Of a DNA stretch of 64,000 nt, positions 25,501 through 35,337 are shown in pieces (within the stretch, counting starts at the first letter, position 1; the number at the start of each line of letters is the position of its first letter). Below the pieces are notes generated by a model. The model worked only from the letters and a program-made list of their open reading frames with translations, ran no database searches and was not told the DNA's origin. This DNA is from Ailanthus altissimus (lineage: Eukaryota; Streptophyta; Magnoliopsida; Sapindales; Simaroubaceae). The stretch is from positions 2,542,001 to 2,606,000 of the forward strand of contig OX327686.1 in the NCBI GenBank assembly GCA_946807835.1. Direction: 5' to 3'. A program made the position numbers and the translations under genes.

Positions 25501-26845
25501 TATTGTATCTTAATATTTGTCATCTAGCATCCTGTGTTAAAGAAAAAACAGATGGAATCATTTTCTAGCAACCAATTATATCACACAAACCTAGGTAATG
25601 TGCACATGTAATTGGGCACACAAGCACAACAAAAACACACATTAACACTTGGCTCCATGGTATTAGCTGATGTAGGTGAGGGGTAGAACCAAAAGTAGTA
25701 CAGGAGTTTACCAGTTTGATGGCAGTATAGCATCTTGCGTTTTTGGTAGTTATTCTGTTAAAGGTGGCACCATTGTGGAATTTTATGGAAGTAGCAGCTT
25801 TGGTGCTGTCTAATAATGTAATAATGGTGCTGATGGTTGAAGTAGCATGGCATTTGGCAACATTAGTGGCGGTATGGATAGGTTTTCATTTATATAAATT
25901 ATATAAGAAAATTTAATTTGATTTCTCTGATGCAGCGTAAATTTTGTTAGTGTCTGCTAAATGATTTCTCTGTGAACATGAACACATACACAGAGGAAGA
26001 AGGAAAATGTACTGATATACATCCATAAATACAGTGTCTGCATCGAGGCAATTTGAGTTGAGCTCTTGCTTCTTTCACATTTATGCATTCCAAACTTGGT
26101 TTGCTACTTTGCTTAGTGACTCTATAAACTGGGGCTGAGCTTGGATTTTGATTTCTTTTCAATATAAATGAAGTTCAAACTGAGGATTGATTTTGTTGTT
26201 TTGCATCCTCACTATGTTGTACTCTCTTTTTTGACCATCAACACCTCTTATGTTAGTGATATTATAGCACCATTTCTATGTAAATCCTTTCACCATGCAG
26301 ACATTGAGACTATTTCTCATGGTGCAGGTTGTGATCACGAGTTCTGTACACAATGTGCCTTGTATCTCTGCTCTACTAACAATTCCTCCACTGTGGCTAA
26401 AGGGCCTGTCGGTTCAATACCTTGTCCACTCTGCCGGCATGGCATAGTTTCATTTCAAAAGCTTCCAGATACAAGACCAATTAAGGAGATTGCAAGAACA
26501 AGCTTGTCCCTGGCATTTTGCACCTGTTCTAGTGAGTTACAAGAGTCCACTTCACTAACAACAGCACTTTGCAAGCCGGGTTTCCATTGCACCCGAATTT
26601 CCCCTCTTAGTTCTTCTTTCCGCAGCCTAAGTTGCCAGAAGTTCCCGTCAATAAAACTGAATCCCAGCCTTTGCATGGGAGCTCCAGAAACTAGCTCTTC
26701 TTTAATTCCTTGCAACCGGAGTGTTCGAAACCACATGCTTCGATGTTCAAGATTGAACTTTAGGCGATCAGTTTCTAACACGGAGGGAAGAAGATCATGG
26801 TTCTCTGCACTCAATCAATATGTAACTACAGGCAGTGGGTGCTAA
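19566..26845 (+). CDS. XBAT32: Ankyrin-repeat RING E3 ubiquitin ligase, XBAT32 type
   Basis: Ten exons: 19566-19760, 19882-19941, 20152-20223, 20325-20500, 20591-20751, 21543-21601, 21696-21742, 24292-24432, 25290-25381 and 26328-26845. All have GT/AG borders and matching phases, giving 1,521 bases and 506 residues. The start [20 protein letters not shown] matches the family N-terminus; an in-frame ATG 12 bases upstream is less likely. Ankyrin repeats fill about residues 15-290 ([51 protein letters not shown]). A C3HC4 RING follows: C321, C324, C336, H338, C341, C344, C367 and C370. In Arabidopsis XBAT32 ubiquitinates ACC synthases ACS4 and ACS7, limiting ethylene and promoting lateral roots; the same role here is inference. 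Intron 7 is long (2.5 kb) and repeat-rich; intron 8 holds a large hairpin. Confidence 0.95.
21743..24291 (+). other. Long repeat-bearing intron 7 of XBAT32
   Basis: No exon was found inside. A short motif, variants of TTAAGCTATTAGGTAAGGG, occurs near 22724, 23868 and 24095, each followed by AGTAATA- or CAGTAAGTC-like sequence. This suggests fragments of one repeat family inserted in the intron. The stretch 23920-24080 (GATCTGATCGGACCAAGACC) looks transposon-derived, but I cannot assign it. Confidence 0.5.
24789..24959. repeat. 70-bp near-perfect inverted repeat in XBAT32 intron 8
   Basis: The left arm 24789-24858 and right arm 24890-24959 are reverse complements at 69 of 70 positions, separated by a 31-base loop. 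The transcribed intron would fold into a long, almost perfect hairpin. Arms of this quality imply a recent origin, either a foldback insertion or a template-switch inverted duplication. It could feed a Dicer-like enzyme; that is inference. Confidence 0.9.
25133..25153. repeat. (CT)n microsatellite in XBAT32 intron 8
   Basis: About ten uninterrupted CT units in the intron between exons 8 and 9. Confidence 0.9.
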
Positions 26846-27999
26846 ATTTTTTTGGTTTCTTTCCCCATTCATTAATGAAAATATTCTTTTCTCAACCTTT
26901 CTTTTTGTCCATATAGTCTTTGTGAAATCTCTCTTTCACTATGACCATTGGTTTGTACATATGAAAAATTTCTGCTGTTACTCAGAATGAGTCCGATGGA
27001 TTTCAGCTTCCTCAATTTTTGTAACAATTTGAACATTAAATATTGGATCAAATTATATAATATATGACATTAAGTCATCACATATTAAGCCATCCACAAT
27101 TTCTTTGTGATATAAGTTGGCTAACTGCTTTTTGCAGGAAGCACTTTTCATTGTATAGTGAAACATTGTAAAAACATCTCTATTGAAATGATCAAACATA
27201 TTTGTCATGATTATTCTACATCAAGTAACTTTAGCTTGTCAAGTCCCATATGTATGCTCTTGCTAATTCGCTGCATTTCATATTTGCTCACAAATTTTCT
27301 TACAAAATCATCTCAAGTGCATTTTACAGGAAGGACTTTTTTCGAACGGTATCTACAGAAACACTTCTAATATCATCCTGAAAGACTAATCGAACATACT
27401 TTTTGATGGCAAACACGCCCTAGGCCAAGAGACCATAAAATTGAACCGTAATAAGATTAATCAAACAACTGGATATGCAGCTACGAGAAGAACACGCGGC
27501 TCCAACATCAATTCTGTTTAAGAAGAACTTGAGATTCCCAGGCACCAACCACTATAATTTAGACACCAATATGAAAAGTTTAACACTAGCACAACATCTG
27601 AAATCTCGGCTAGTATTTTCTTCGTGGAAAGAATCCCCTAGTTGGATTATTACTCTCTTTTCTTTCTAGCATATTCCTTTCATAAATTCAATTCAAACAA
27701 ATCAATGAAATAATAAGAGCTTCGGGCTTCAGATTATTTTATCTAAAAAAAAACAGTTTTCTTCAAAGTGGTCGCCCTCCACTTACCAAATGAAAAATCA
27801 TTGAACACTTGCTCCCACCCCACCCATTCATATTTCAAATAAAACATCAAAATTGACAACCAAGTTCTTTTATTTTCTACTTTTTCAATATAATCATATA
27901 ACAGTCTACATTTAGCTTAAATCGAGGAAGAGGGATAGCATATTACGTGTAACTTTCAAGATGGGATAAGCTTTAGTCACACAGATTCTGCAGAAGCTG
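26846..27999. other. 3' flank of XBAT32 and intergenic sequence
   Basis: The beginning is the likely 3' untranslated region (AATGAAAAT-type signals near 26872). No conserved reading frame or RNA gene recognised up to 28.0 kb. Confidence 0.4.
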
Positions 28000-28990
28000 A
28001 AATAGCACCTGGTCAGGCTCAGGAATTGTAATGATAATATTGCCATAGCTGCATGTTCATATCTCAGTCTTACGTAGGCAATTTAATTTCACTGCAACAC
28101 AAAGAAAGAGAGGCAGAGATTTTGCTTAATAATAATAATAATGTATTGTCACATCACAAAGCTTTGTGATATTTATCGAGATTGAAAGCAATGCTTGTGA
28201 AAATGGAGTAATGGCTCTTTCTCTATCTCCTTGCTTCAAAAAAGACGAAGAGTAGCAACTAATCATCAACAAATACCCTAGCCCCTACTCTTGATTAGCA
28301 AAATATAAAAGGGATCACAAGAAGCAAATCTCTGCTGTAGGATTTTATAATTACCTCGCAGCCACTTTACAAAATTTATGGACATGTACATGCATTGGAA
28401 TGTTATTTGAGCCACTCTCACACTAAAGAGTTGTTATGGTGAAGATTCAAAAGCATCTTCTGTTTACTTTTTGAAATCTACCCGGCCTTATGTAATCCAA
28501 TCATACAACTTTATGTAAACAAAATTGCAAATATTAGATCAACTACAACATAATAACGCAAGGGAAAAACTTTAATGCCATCTAGCTACTACTAGATTAT
28601 TAAGTTGAACAGATGCTAGTGATAGTAGCTATTCAATTTTTTTTTATAAAAAACGTGTTTGAGCTAGACTGCTTGCTACTATTTTTCTTCTTACGTACTC
28701 ATTGCGATCTACACCATTATTGAATTGAATCTCCCTTTTTTTTTCCAAAAAAAAAAAAAATCGAGTCCCCAGGCTTCTTCTTTTTCCAAATTTACGTAAG
28801 TGAGAGGGCAAAAGATGTGAGGCAGACGATAGAGACCAAGCCAGAAAGAGAAGGAGAGCGAGATTGATCACATACGACAGGAATGACAATTGCTTTGCAT
28901 CGATAATATTCTTCCAATCTCCGTTTACCTTTTGATATACTTGATAAATCTAGACAGCTAGACTTCTTCGTTTATATTAGGATTACAAAA
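28000..28990 (+). other. Partial copy of the TAS3 upstream region, without the TAS3 body
   Basis: Two parts are colinear with the flank of the TAS3 locus. 28000-28350 parallels 30880-31420 (shared blocks near GTCTTACG.AGGCAA, ATTGTCACATCACA and GAAGCAAATCTCTGCT). 28640-28990 parallels 33475-33815 (GAATTGAATCTCCCTTTT, TTCCAAATTTACGTAA, AAAAGATGTGAG, ATCTAGACT/AGACTTCT). Beyond 28990 there is no miR390 site or tasiARF. It is a duplicate of the promoter side only. Confidence 0.75.
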
Positions 28991-29218
28991 TGAGCTGTAA
29001 ACCTTAAATTTATTAGAACTGGACTCTGATGAAAATGATTTTTAAGAATTGAAGTAGATTTAAAATATGTTTGATACGGATATAGAAAGTAAAAATTCAA
29101 AATAAATTTGAAATAAGTACGAATTTAATAAATTTTTTATAGATATTTGTTATAGATACTTACAGTTATTATTATGTTTAATTTTTTTTATTGTGTTTAT
29201 TTTTTTATTACTATCCCT

Positions 29219-29298
29219 CACGTTAAATGGACGGTGCAATTATTATTAATTAAAATGGCACGTTAAATGGACGGTGCAATTATTGCTAATTAAAATGG
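29219..29298. repeat. 40-bp tandem duplication
   Basis: CACGTTAAATGGACGGTGCA at 29219 repeats at 29259, with one internal difference (TATTATT against TATTGCT). Non-coding. Confidence 0.9.
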
Positions 29299-29529
29299 AG
29301 ATGTGACAAATTAGTGTTAAGATTTTTAATTTTAGACTTTGATTTTTTTTTTATTGTAGTGATTACTTTATGTATTTTATTTATTTATTTATTTGAGATT
29401 TTTTTTAAATATTAATTAAATTAGTATTATTATATTATATTTTGTTATGAATACAACTTAAATTTGTAATATGATTTGAATTGAGATATTGAATTTGATA
29501 ATAAAACTGTTGCAGATATCACGCATTTT

Positions 29530-30430
29530 AATTTGATACCTTAATGGTATCAATTAAGTCACAATTTTGATACTCTTTATATCCTATGCACAGCAAAAAA
29601 TCATAACTCACACCATAAGTAAGAACACATAAGATTAACAAAATAATAAAAATAAAGAAAACAAACTAATCATAAGACACAAGATATATGTGGTTCGGCC
29701 CAAATTACCTACATCCACGGAGGATCCATATTCCAACTTCTTACTATTGAAATAGATCACTAAGTATCTTCTTATATCATCAATGATCCCACAAGACCCC
29801 TTAGTATCTCTCATAGAGACCTCTAAGCATCTACCCTTGATAATTATGACTCCTTAAGACCTCTCAGTATCTCCTCATAAGATATTTTTATAAGAAATAC
29901 AAGAATAGCCCGAGCATCTAAGCCAAAAGAATTTATGGTGTTTCTCTTTTATTCACTCAAAGAACCTAAAGAAGAAAACACTCCCCAAAGGTTACACCTT
30001 AGTGCACTATGCACTTAGTGCCTACCTAACTCTTATATTCTCTCTTATAGTTACATCTTGAAACCTTAGATGCTTAATCTTAAACAAGAGTTTACAAGTG
30101 TTTATATAGAGTGTATTTCGTGCCTACAAATCCTATTTCTTATTGGAGTAAGAGTCCACTTATTTTGGAAGTCCAAAACTTTTCAAAACTCGAAATCTCG
30201 AACCAAAACGGACATCCTGACGTGTCTGAGCGCTGCGGCGCTGGAAGCTCTCGCGATTTCTTTGTTTCCTTTGCGTTTTTGAGTTCTGTTTCATTTCCAC
30301 CTTCGTGTCTCACACATCCTAAATTTCTCCATACATGTTTCACACGTTCTAAACTTCTTGTAACTCTCCACTTTAATATTCATCTCAATTCTTATTCAAA
30401 AAAAAATTGTTGAATCATTAATTTTTTAAC
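29530..30430 (-). mobile_element. Copia LTR in reverse orientation, probably solo
   Basis: Read on the minus strand from 30430, it starts TGTTAAAAAATTAATGATTCAACA, then shows the GC-rich core (about 30215-30250) and a TATATAAACACTTGTAAAC box near 30105. This is the same order as in the LTRs at 15468 and 17606. No internal region flanks it on either side, so it is probably a solo LTR. The inner end near 29530-29580 is approximate and no target duplication was confirmed. Confidence 0.75.
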
Positions 30431-30779
30431 AAAAATTTTAAATTCATAATAACTTTTAGAAAAAATTTATATACATTTTTTAAAGCGGATGTAAATTAAA
30501 AAAATTTATTCCAAAACCAATCCACTTCATGAAAATGAATAAAATTTGTGTGATCATTGATATGTGATCATTGATATTTCCAAAGAGGCTTTAATTTGGC
30601 TCCACAACTCAGATACTTTTAACGTATAGCATATCCTTTTAACACTTATTGATCAAAATGAACATGATCATTTGATATGCTAACTAATAACAGACCTGAA
30701 GGAGGGAAAAAAAATAAAAAGAAAAATATCTGCACATAAATTGAAAAGTATAAAAATTTGTTTTATTTCATGTTGTCCT

Positions 30780-33700
30780 CAGTCCTCATTGCGGAAGCAG
30801 CAAACAAGCCAGTGTAAGAGTAACAGGCAATAAATACGTATGAACAGTCACCTTCAATCTCCTTTCTGAAATGGACTACTTAGAAACTGTACCAGCAGCA
30901 GCTCGAGCTGGTCAGCCATGGAATTATAGATAGTGAATCTTAGTCTTACGCAGGCAAATTTACAACTTTTATTAAAGAAGAAAGAGAGTGCTGATAGCAA
31001 ATAGCTAGCTTGACCATCTATTGTCACATCACAGAGCTTGTGATGATTACAAAGTTAAAAAAAAAGCTCTGGCAGTAAAAAGATCCTAACCCTAACATGC
31101 AATTGCCCCTACATGCTCATTCTTCACATTTCTCGCCACTCTCTGATCTTTTGGACCCGAAAGTGCATTGATCATCTCGACGTGACTGTTCAGTTTTTAG
31201 TGCACTTTCTGCTATGGAGCGTGAAACCAAAAGTTTCCTACTTTCAGTAATGTCTGCCAAATTGGAATAATTGCACTTTTTTTATCTCCTTGCTTCAGAA
31301 AATGAACAAACAAAGTCAGCAAGATTAGCCCCAGCTTAGCTCCTACTAGCTTTTAATGCAAAACAGTATTAGCTGGGAAAAAAACAAAAGCAGAAGAAGT
31401 GAGGAAGAAGCAAATCTCTGCTTATGGGAAGTGTTTTTTTTTTGCAAAGCTGTTTCGTGTTTTTTTTGCTCAATCCAGAAAGCATAAAAAAGATATTGTT
31501 TGGCAGTCTATCAAATTTTGGGGGTTTGTGTGCTCATTAGTCATTCGTGGTCTGATATTTGAGAAAATTTTAGCTTATGCCCTGTTTTGCACGCATTCCG
31601 GATACATGCACGAGCTCTTAATCACTCAGCTGTTTCTACGTAGAATAAATCTATATGGTTTTGTTTTGGAAAGATTTTAATATTATATAAATTAAGATAT
31701 TACAAGAATTATTGTTATTAAGTAAAAAATTATTGAAATAATATAAATATATCTTATTAACAAATGTCTGGATTTAAAACTTTTCTTACAAAGAAAGATA
31801 ATAATTTTATTATTAGAGATTATTTATAAATAATTTTTTTTTATCTTTATTAAAGACAGAAAGTCTTATCCTCACTCAAAAAAAATTTTACAATCTCAAA
31901 AAAAAAAAAATCTACCCAACGAAAACAAAAATACAACAAAACAAAAAATTTGCAAAAATACCCTTACACTTAATACACATTTACTGAAAACTACCAATAA
32001 TCTAACAAAGACCATAAACAAACTATTGAAACTGAAAAAACTCCAGTAAGCGGGAGCTAGCGGTGGGTAGAGATAGGGGTTAGCGGCTGGATCTACATGA
32101 GTTAGGGGCAAGCAACGGGAGGCGGTCGATTTTGATCTTGCAAGGATTGTAGGATCTCGGCCAAGGTCGATCGAAATAACGTCGGGGACCATGAACTCAG
32201 ATGGTCCATTGAGGAGACATGCCAAAGTTCGAAGTAAACCAGCCAAGGCGAAACCAATCGGAGAGAGCTGAGAAAGTTGGTGGTGGTTGAAGGCGCAACG
32301 GCTCCAGCGGCTTTCGAAGCAACATCACTTGGTCAAGGAAACTGCCATTATTGGTCGGCAACACCGTCAAAAAACAGAGTCTAGAACGTAAAATAAAAGG
32401 CAACAAAAAATTAAACTAAGAAAATGAAAAAGAAGGGAGAAGGAGATATAATAAAAATGGGGGGAAGGGGAAGAATTTTTATTCGTCGGGCCCCTCCCCA
32501 ACGACATGAGAAAGGAGGGAACGACACAGTTTTTCTTTTGAGAGAGTTTGAGAAAAAAAAACTAGGGTTTTAAAATTCTAATTTTCTTTTTAATAAAACC
32601 TAAATGGTTACGAGCATTGAGTCGTGAATAAACCAATCAAAATGAATTCACAACATCTTGTATTAAACTATTAATGTTCATAGTGACATATATTATATTC
32701 ACCCACCAATTACATTTTTTTTTTATACTTTTCAATGTCACTACAACTTAAGAGGTTCAAAGAAATGCTTTCCAAAACTTTCACACCATCAAAACATGTT
32801 CTTATTTATTTATGATTATCATTCTTCAAATCAGTAAATTTATTAGAAATAGAAAATTGGAAGAATAAAGAGAAAGATATATAATGAACCTTATCTGCAC
32901 CTAAAAAACGATTTTTTTTAAAATTTTCAAAATAACAAAAATAAATAATGATATTTTTTAAAGGGTACATATAATAATCGGATAATATCACATTATACAT
33001 TAATAATATTTTGACCAAACAATCCCCACAAGAAAAAAAAAATGCACCACTTTTATATTTAAAAAAATATTGAACTCTTAATTAAATCCAAAATTTAAAC
33101 CCTTAACCAAAATCAAGGAGATACGTAGAGCTATCACCGAGGCAAGCACTCTAGTGTGAAAATAAAATAATAATATTATATATAATTATTCTCAAGTATG
33201 TTTATTTAAAGCACATTTTAAAATGTGTTGTTTTTGACTAAAATATAATTAAAATAATGTTATTTTGACAAATTTAAATTTAAATACATCTGCATATAAA
33301 AATTATTGTACACATAATAAATTTGAAAAAAAATACAATATATATCAATTAAAAATAAGCAAAAATATAGAATTATAATTGTAAGGTGGGTATGAAGAAT
33401 ATACATAAGACAAATATTGAAAGTCAAAGTGGCCAGCCTCGTATACAAGAGTGGAAACGGTGAGAGCAAGACAGAGTCAGTCTGCTTGTTACGATTTTCG
33501 TTTCTACGTATTCATTGCAAACCCATACTACTATTGAGATTGAATTGAATCTCCCTTTTCCTTTTTTTTCTCAAAAAACTTCAAAATTCGAGTCCCTGTT
33601 TGCTTCTTATTCTTCCAAATTTACGTAACTGAGGAGGTAAAAGATGTGAGACGACAGATAATGATCAATGATGACAGCTGCTAATGTTATCAGTACTGAT

Positions 33701-33850
33701 TGTTAAGTCAAATTACTTGCTCTCTCTGTCTCTGCTGCTATTCTTGTACTTTCTCACCGTTTTCTCTCAAATCAGATCTAGACTTCTCGTGTAATTTGCT
33801 TTTATTTTACACTTAATTAATTAAATATTTTCAGGGTTTTTTGATTTTTG
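30780..33850 (+). other. Upstream region of TAS3 with about 2 kb of extra sequence
   Basis: The outer parts (30880-31420 and 33475-33815) match the partial copy at 28.0-29.0 kb. There the two parts are separated by only about 250 bases; here they are about 2 kb apart, so 31430-33470 is probably an insertion. Inside it, 32040-32600 is unusually GC-rich and has minus-strand frames of 69-116 codons without recognised domains. The rest is AT-rich and non-coding. Confidence 0.6.
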
Positions 33851-33963
33851 TCATTTGGGTCCACGCCTTGCTTTAACTCTTTTTCTGAAACTAAACATAT
33901 ACTTTTGGAATGTCAGCTCCTTCTGTTTCTCATTTATTTCCCCTTGTCTTTTTTCCTTCCACC

Positions 33964-33974
33964 ACTATATAAAC
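33964..33974 (+). promoter_or_regulatory. TATA box of the TAS3 transcript
   Basis: ACTATATAAAC lies 85 bases before the first ATG and about 290 bases before the 5' miR390 site, which predicts a transcription start near 33995-34005. The placement is sequence-based only. Confidence 0.7.
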
Positions 33975-34061
33975 CTCCATCTATCTCCTCAACGAAGCAT
34001 CTCTTGTTTCCTTCTTATGTCACTTCATTCACTCACAGCAAAACCTTAATGTCACAACACA

Positions 34062-34259
34062 ATGCCCCTCTCAGCTCACTCCACGTTTGTCTATCTTTTT
34101 CTTTCTCTTGCTTGTGGCCATTGCTATTGCTGGTTTGCAGGAAGCTCCTTTCATTCGAATCAAGCTCATTTTCAATCTCTCATCATGATCTTGGCAAGGG
34201 AGTATGTGAATCTCCGATTCCATAACAAGATAAGAAAGAAAAAAATATCAAACCTTTGA
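34062..34259 (+). CDS. Short TAS3 ORF ending next to the 5' miR390 site
   Basis: A 65-codon frame starts at the second ATG of the predicted transcript and ends with TGA at 34257-34259, two bases before the 5' miR390 site. The first ATG (34049) opens a different frame of 58 codons that stops at 34225. In Arabidopsis TAS3, a short ORF ending just upstream of the 5' miR390 site lets ribosomes stall against the AGO7-miR390-SGS3 complex, and the position rather than the peptide sequence matters. The same geometry here supports a regulatory ORF. The peptide is hydrophobic early and basic at its end, with no known domain. Confidence 0.6.
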   Translation: MPLSAHSTFVYLFLSLACGHCYCWFAGSSFHSNQAHFQSLIMILAREYVNLRFHNKIRKKKISNL

Positions 34260-34261
34260 TG

Positions 34262-34282
34262 GGTGTTATCCTAACTGAGCTT
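34262..34282 (+). promoter_or_regulatory. 5' miR390 binding site (non-cleavable)
   Basis: GGTGTTATCCTAACTGAGCTT pairs with miR390 at both ends but is mismatched or wobble opposite miRNA positions 9-11, the slicing centre. That is typical of the TAS3 5' site, which binds AGO7-miR390 without being cut. Confidence 0.92.
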
Positions 34283-34341
34283 TTAATTCAAAGTTTCTTA
34301 CTTTTTTCAATTTTCTTATAATCTTTCTGTTTTTTTTTTTT

Positions 34342-34362
34342 TTCTTGATCTTGCAAGACTTT
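34342..34362 (+). ncRNA. tasiARF, register 5'D6(+)
   Basis: The 21-mer starts TTCTTGATCTTGCAAG and ends ACTTT. It equals the usual tasiARF except for T in place of C at position 8. It starts 126 bases (6 x 21) upstream of the predicted cut, exactly in phase. Confidence 0.92.
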
Positions 34363-34456
34363 TAAAGTTTTGTATTATCTTCATGGCTGCTCTCTATTCC
34401 GTTCTTGATTTTAATTTCCCTTCTCATCTTACTCAATCCTTCCATTTTCTTATTTC

Positions 34457-34477
34457 TCGTCTATTCCTCCTGAGCTT
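34457..34477 (+). promoter_or_regulatory. 3' miR390 cleavage site
   Basis: The site ends CTATTCCTCCTGAGCTT and pairs continuously with miR390 positions 1-17, with one G:U. Mismatches are confined to the miRNA 3' end. Cleavage is predicted between 34467 and 34468 and sets the siRNA phase. Confidence 0.92.
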
Positions 34478-34640
34478 CATGTAATGACACAATTTATGTT
34501 CACGTATCTTTGATTTGTATTGCTTTAGTTAATTTATGCAAATGTAACCCTCAGAAATGGCATAGAAGTTGTAATATTATTGTTTCTTTCTCTATATTTT
34601 TATAATAATTTTTTGTGCTTGTAATATTCAGAGTTGATTC

Positions 34641-35337
34641 TTAATTTAAAACCTTTTATTTTTCAGTGCCATTTACAACATGTATAACTAATGAAAGAAC
34701 ATTGATTAGAATCATTTTCATATCTCTTCAAAAAATCAATTAGCTCTTACAAAAGCCTAAGGTTTGCACTTTTTTCCTTGAAACTCTTTTCAAGCACTAG
34801 TTTAAAACTATGAAATGAACTGCAGAAGAAGGCATTGGCTATTTTTTTTTTTGAAAGAAGGCATTGGCTATTGAGATAAAAAAAATCGGAGAACAAAAAG
34901 AAAAAGCCACGTTTCTTATTTAACTTAGTACTTGTTTTTGCTTTGGTAATTCTACCGAGAAGGGTTTATGCTTTATATACTGTAACTGGATGCAGATAAA
35001 ATTCTAAAATACTTCTAGGATTTTTAAATTTTTCCTAAAGTTTATACTTATTACTGTTTCTTTGTATGTTTTTTTGGATCCTTTCACAAAATATATTCTT
35101 GTCGGTTGTTTCATTAATAGCTCTTAGATAAATTGCAAAAAATAACCTCAAATGTTAAAACTTGTAATTCAATTCGAACTCAAATGATCATGCGAATGCA
35201 ATGTCCTAAATGGCCACGAATAGTAAAACAACATATTATATTGCAAACACAAGAGAAGTTCTACTCTATTCAAATAAAAAGCTTTTAAAATTTCATTGGT
35301 TCAATCACCATTGAGCTAAAGTGTATTATTTTTAATT
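34641..35337. other. 3' flank of TAS3 and intergenic sequence
   Basis: AT-rich. A small tandem repeat of GAAGGCATTGGCTATT occurs at about 34829 and 34858. Nothing else recognised. Confidence 0.4.

Larger units (their letters stand above)
33998..34640 (+). ncRNA. TAS3: TAS3 trans-acting siRNA precursor (short type, one tasiARF)
   Basis: The diagnostic parts are in the expected order and spacing. A 5' miR390 site (34262-34282) has central mismatches that block slicing. A single tasiARF lies at 34342-34362. A 3' miR390 site (34457-34477) is well paired at its 3' half, predicting cleavage between 34467 and 34468. From that cut the tasiARF falls exactly at 34342-34362, the sixth 21-nt register (126 bases). 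Established pathway: AGO7-miR390 with SGS3, RDR6 and DCL4 turn this RNA into phased siRNAs, and tasiARF silences ARF2, ARF3 and ARF4 in leaf polarity, phase change and lateral roots. One tasiARF marks the short TAS3 class. Transcript ends are estimates. It lies 7 kb from XBAT32 on the same strand. Confidence 0.93.

Noticed and set aside
28010..28035. miR390-like GGCTCAGGAATTG, possible miRNA gene
   Set aside because: Only the CTCAGGA core matches miR390 and no hairpin with a complementary arm was seen.
32129..32149. Second tasiARF-like sequence (TTGATCTTGCAAG core)
   Set aside because: Thirteen contiguous bases match the tasiARF at 34342, but no miR390 site flanks it and the 3' part differs; probably coincidence in a GC-rich stretch.
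31896..32406. Minus-strand protein gene (116- and 69-codon frames)
   Set aside because: Frames overlap, lack known domains, and no splice structure or homology was recognised; left as unexplained GC-rich sequence.
33848..34225. 125-codon ORF overlapping the TAS3 5' region
   Set aside because: It starts upstream of the predicted transcription start and shows no domain; only its last 58 codons lie in the TAS3 transcript.
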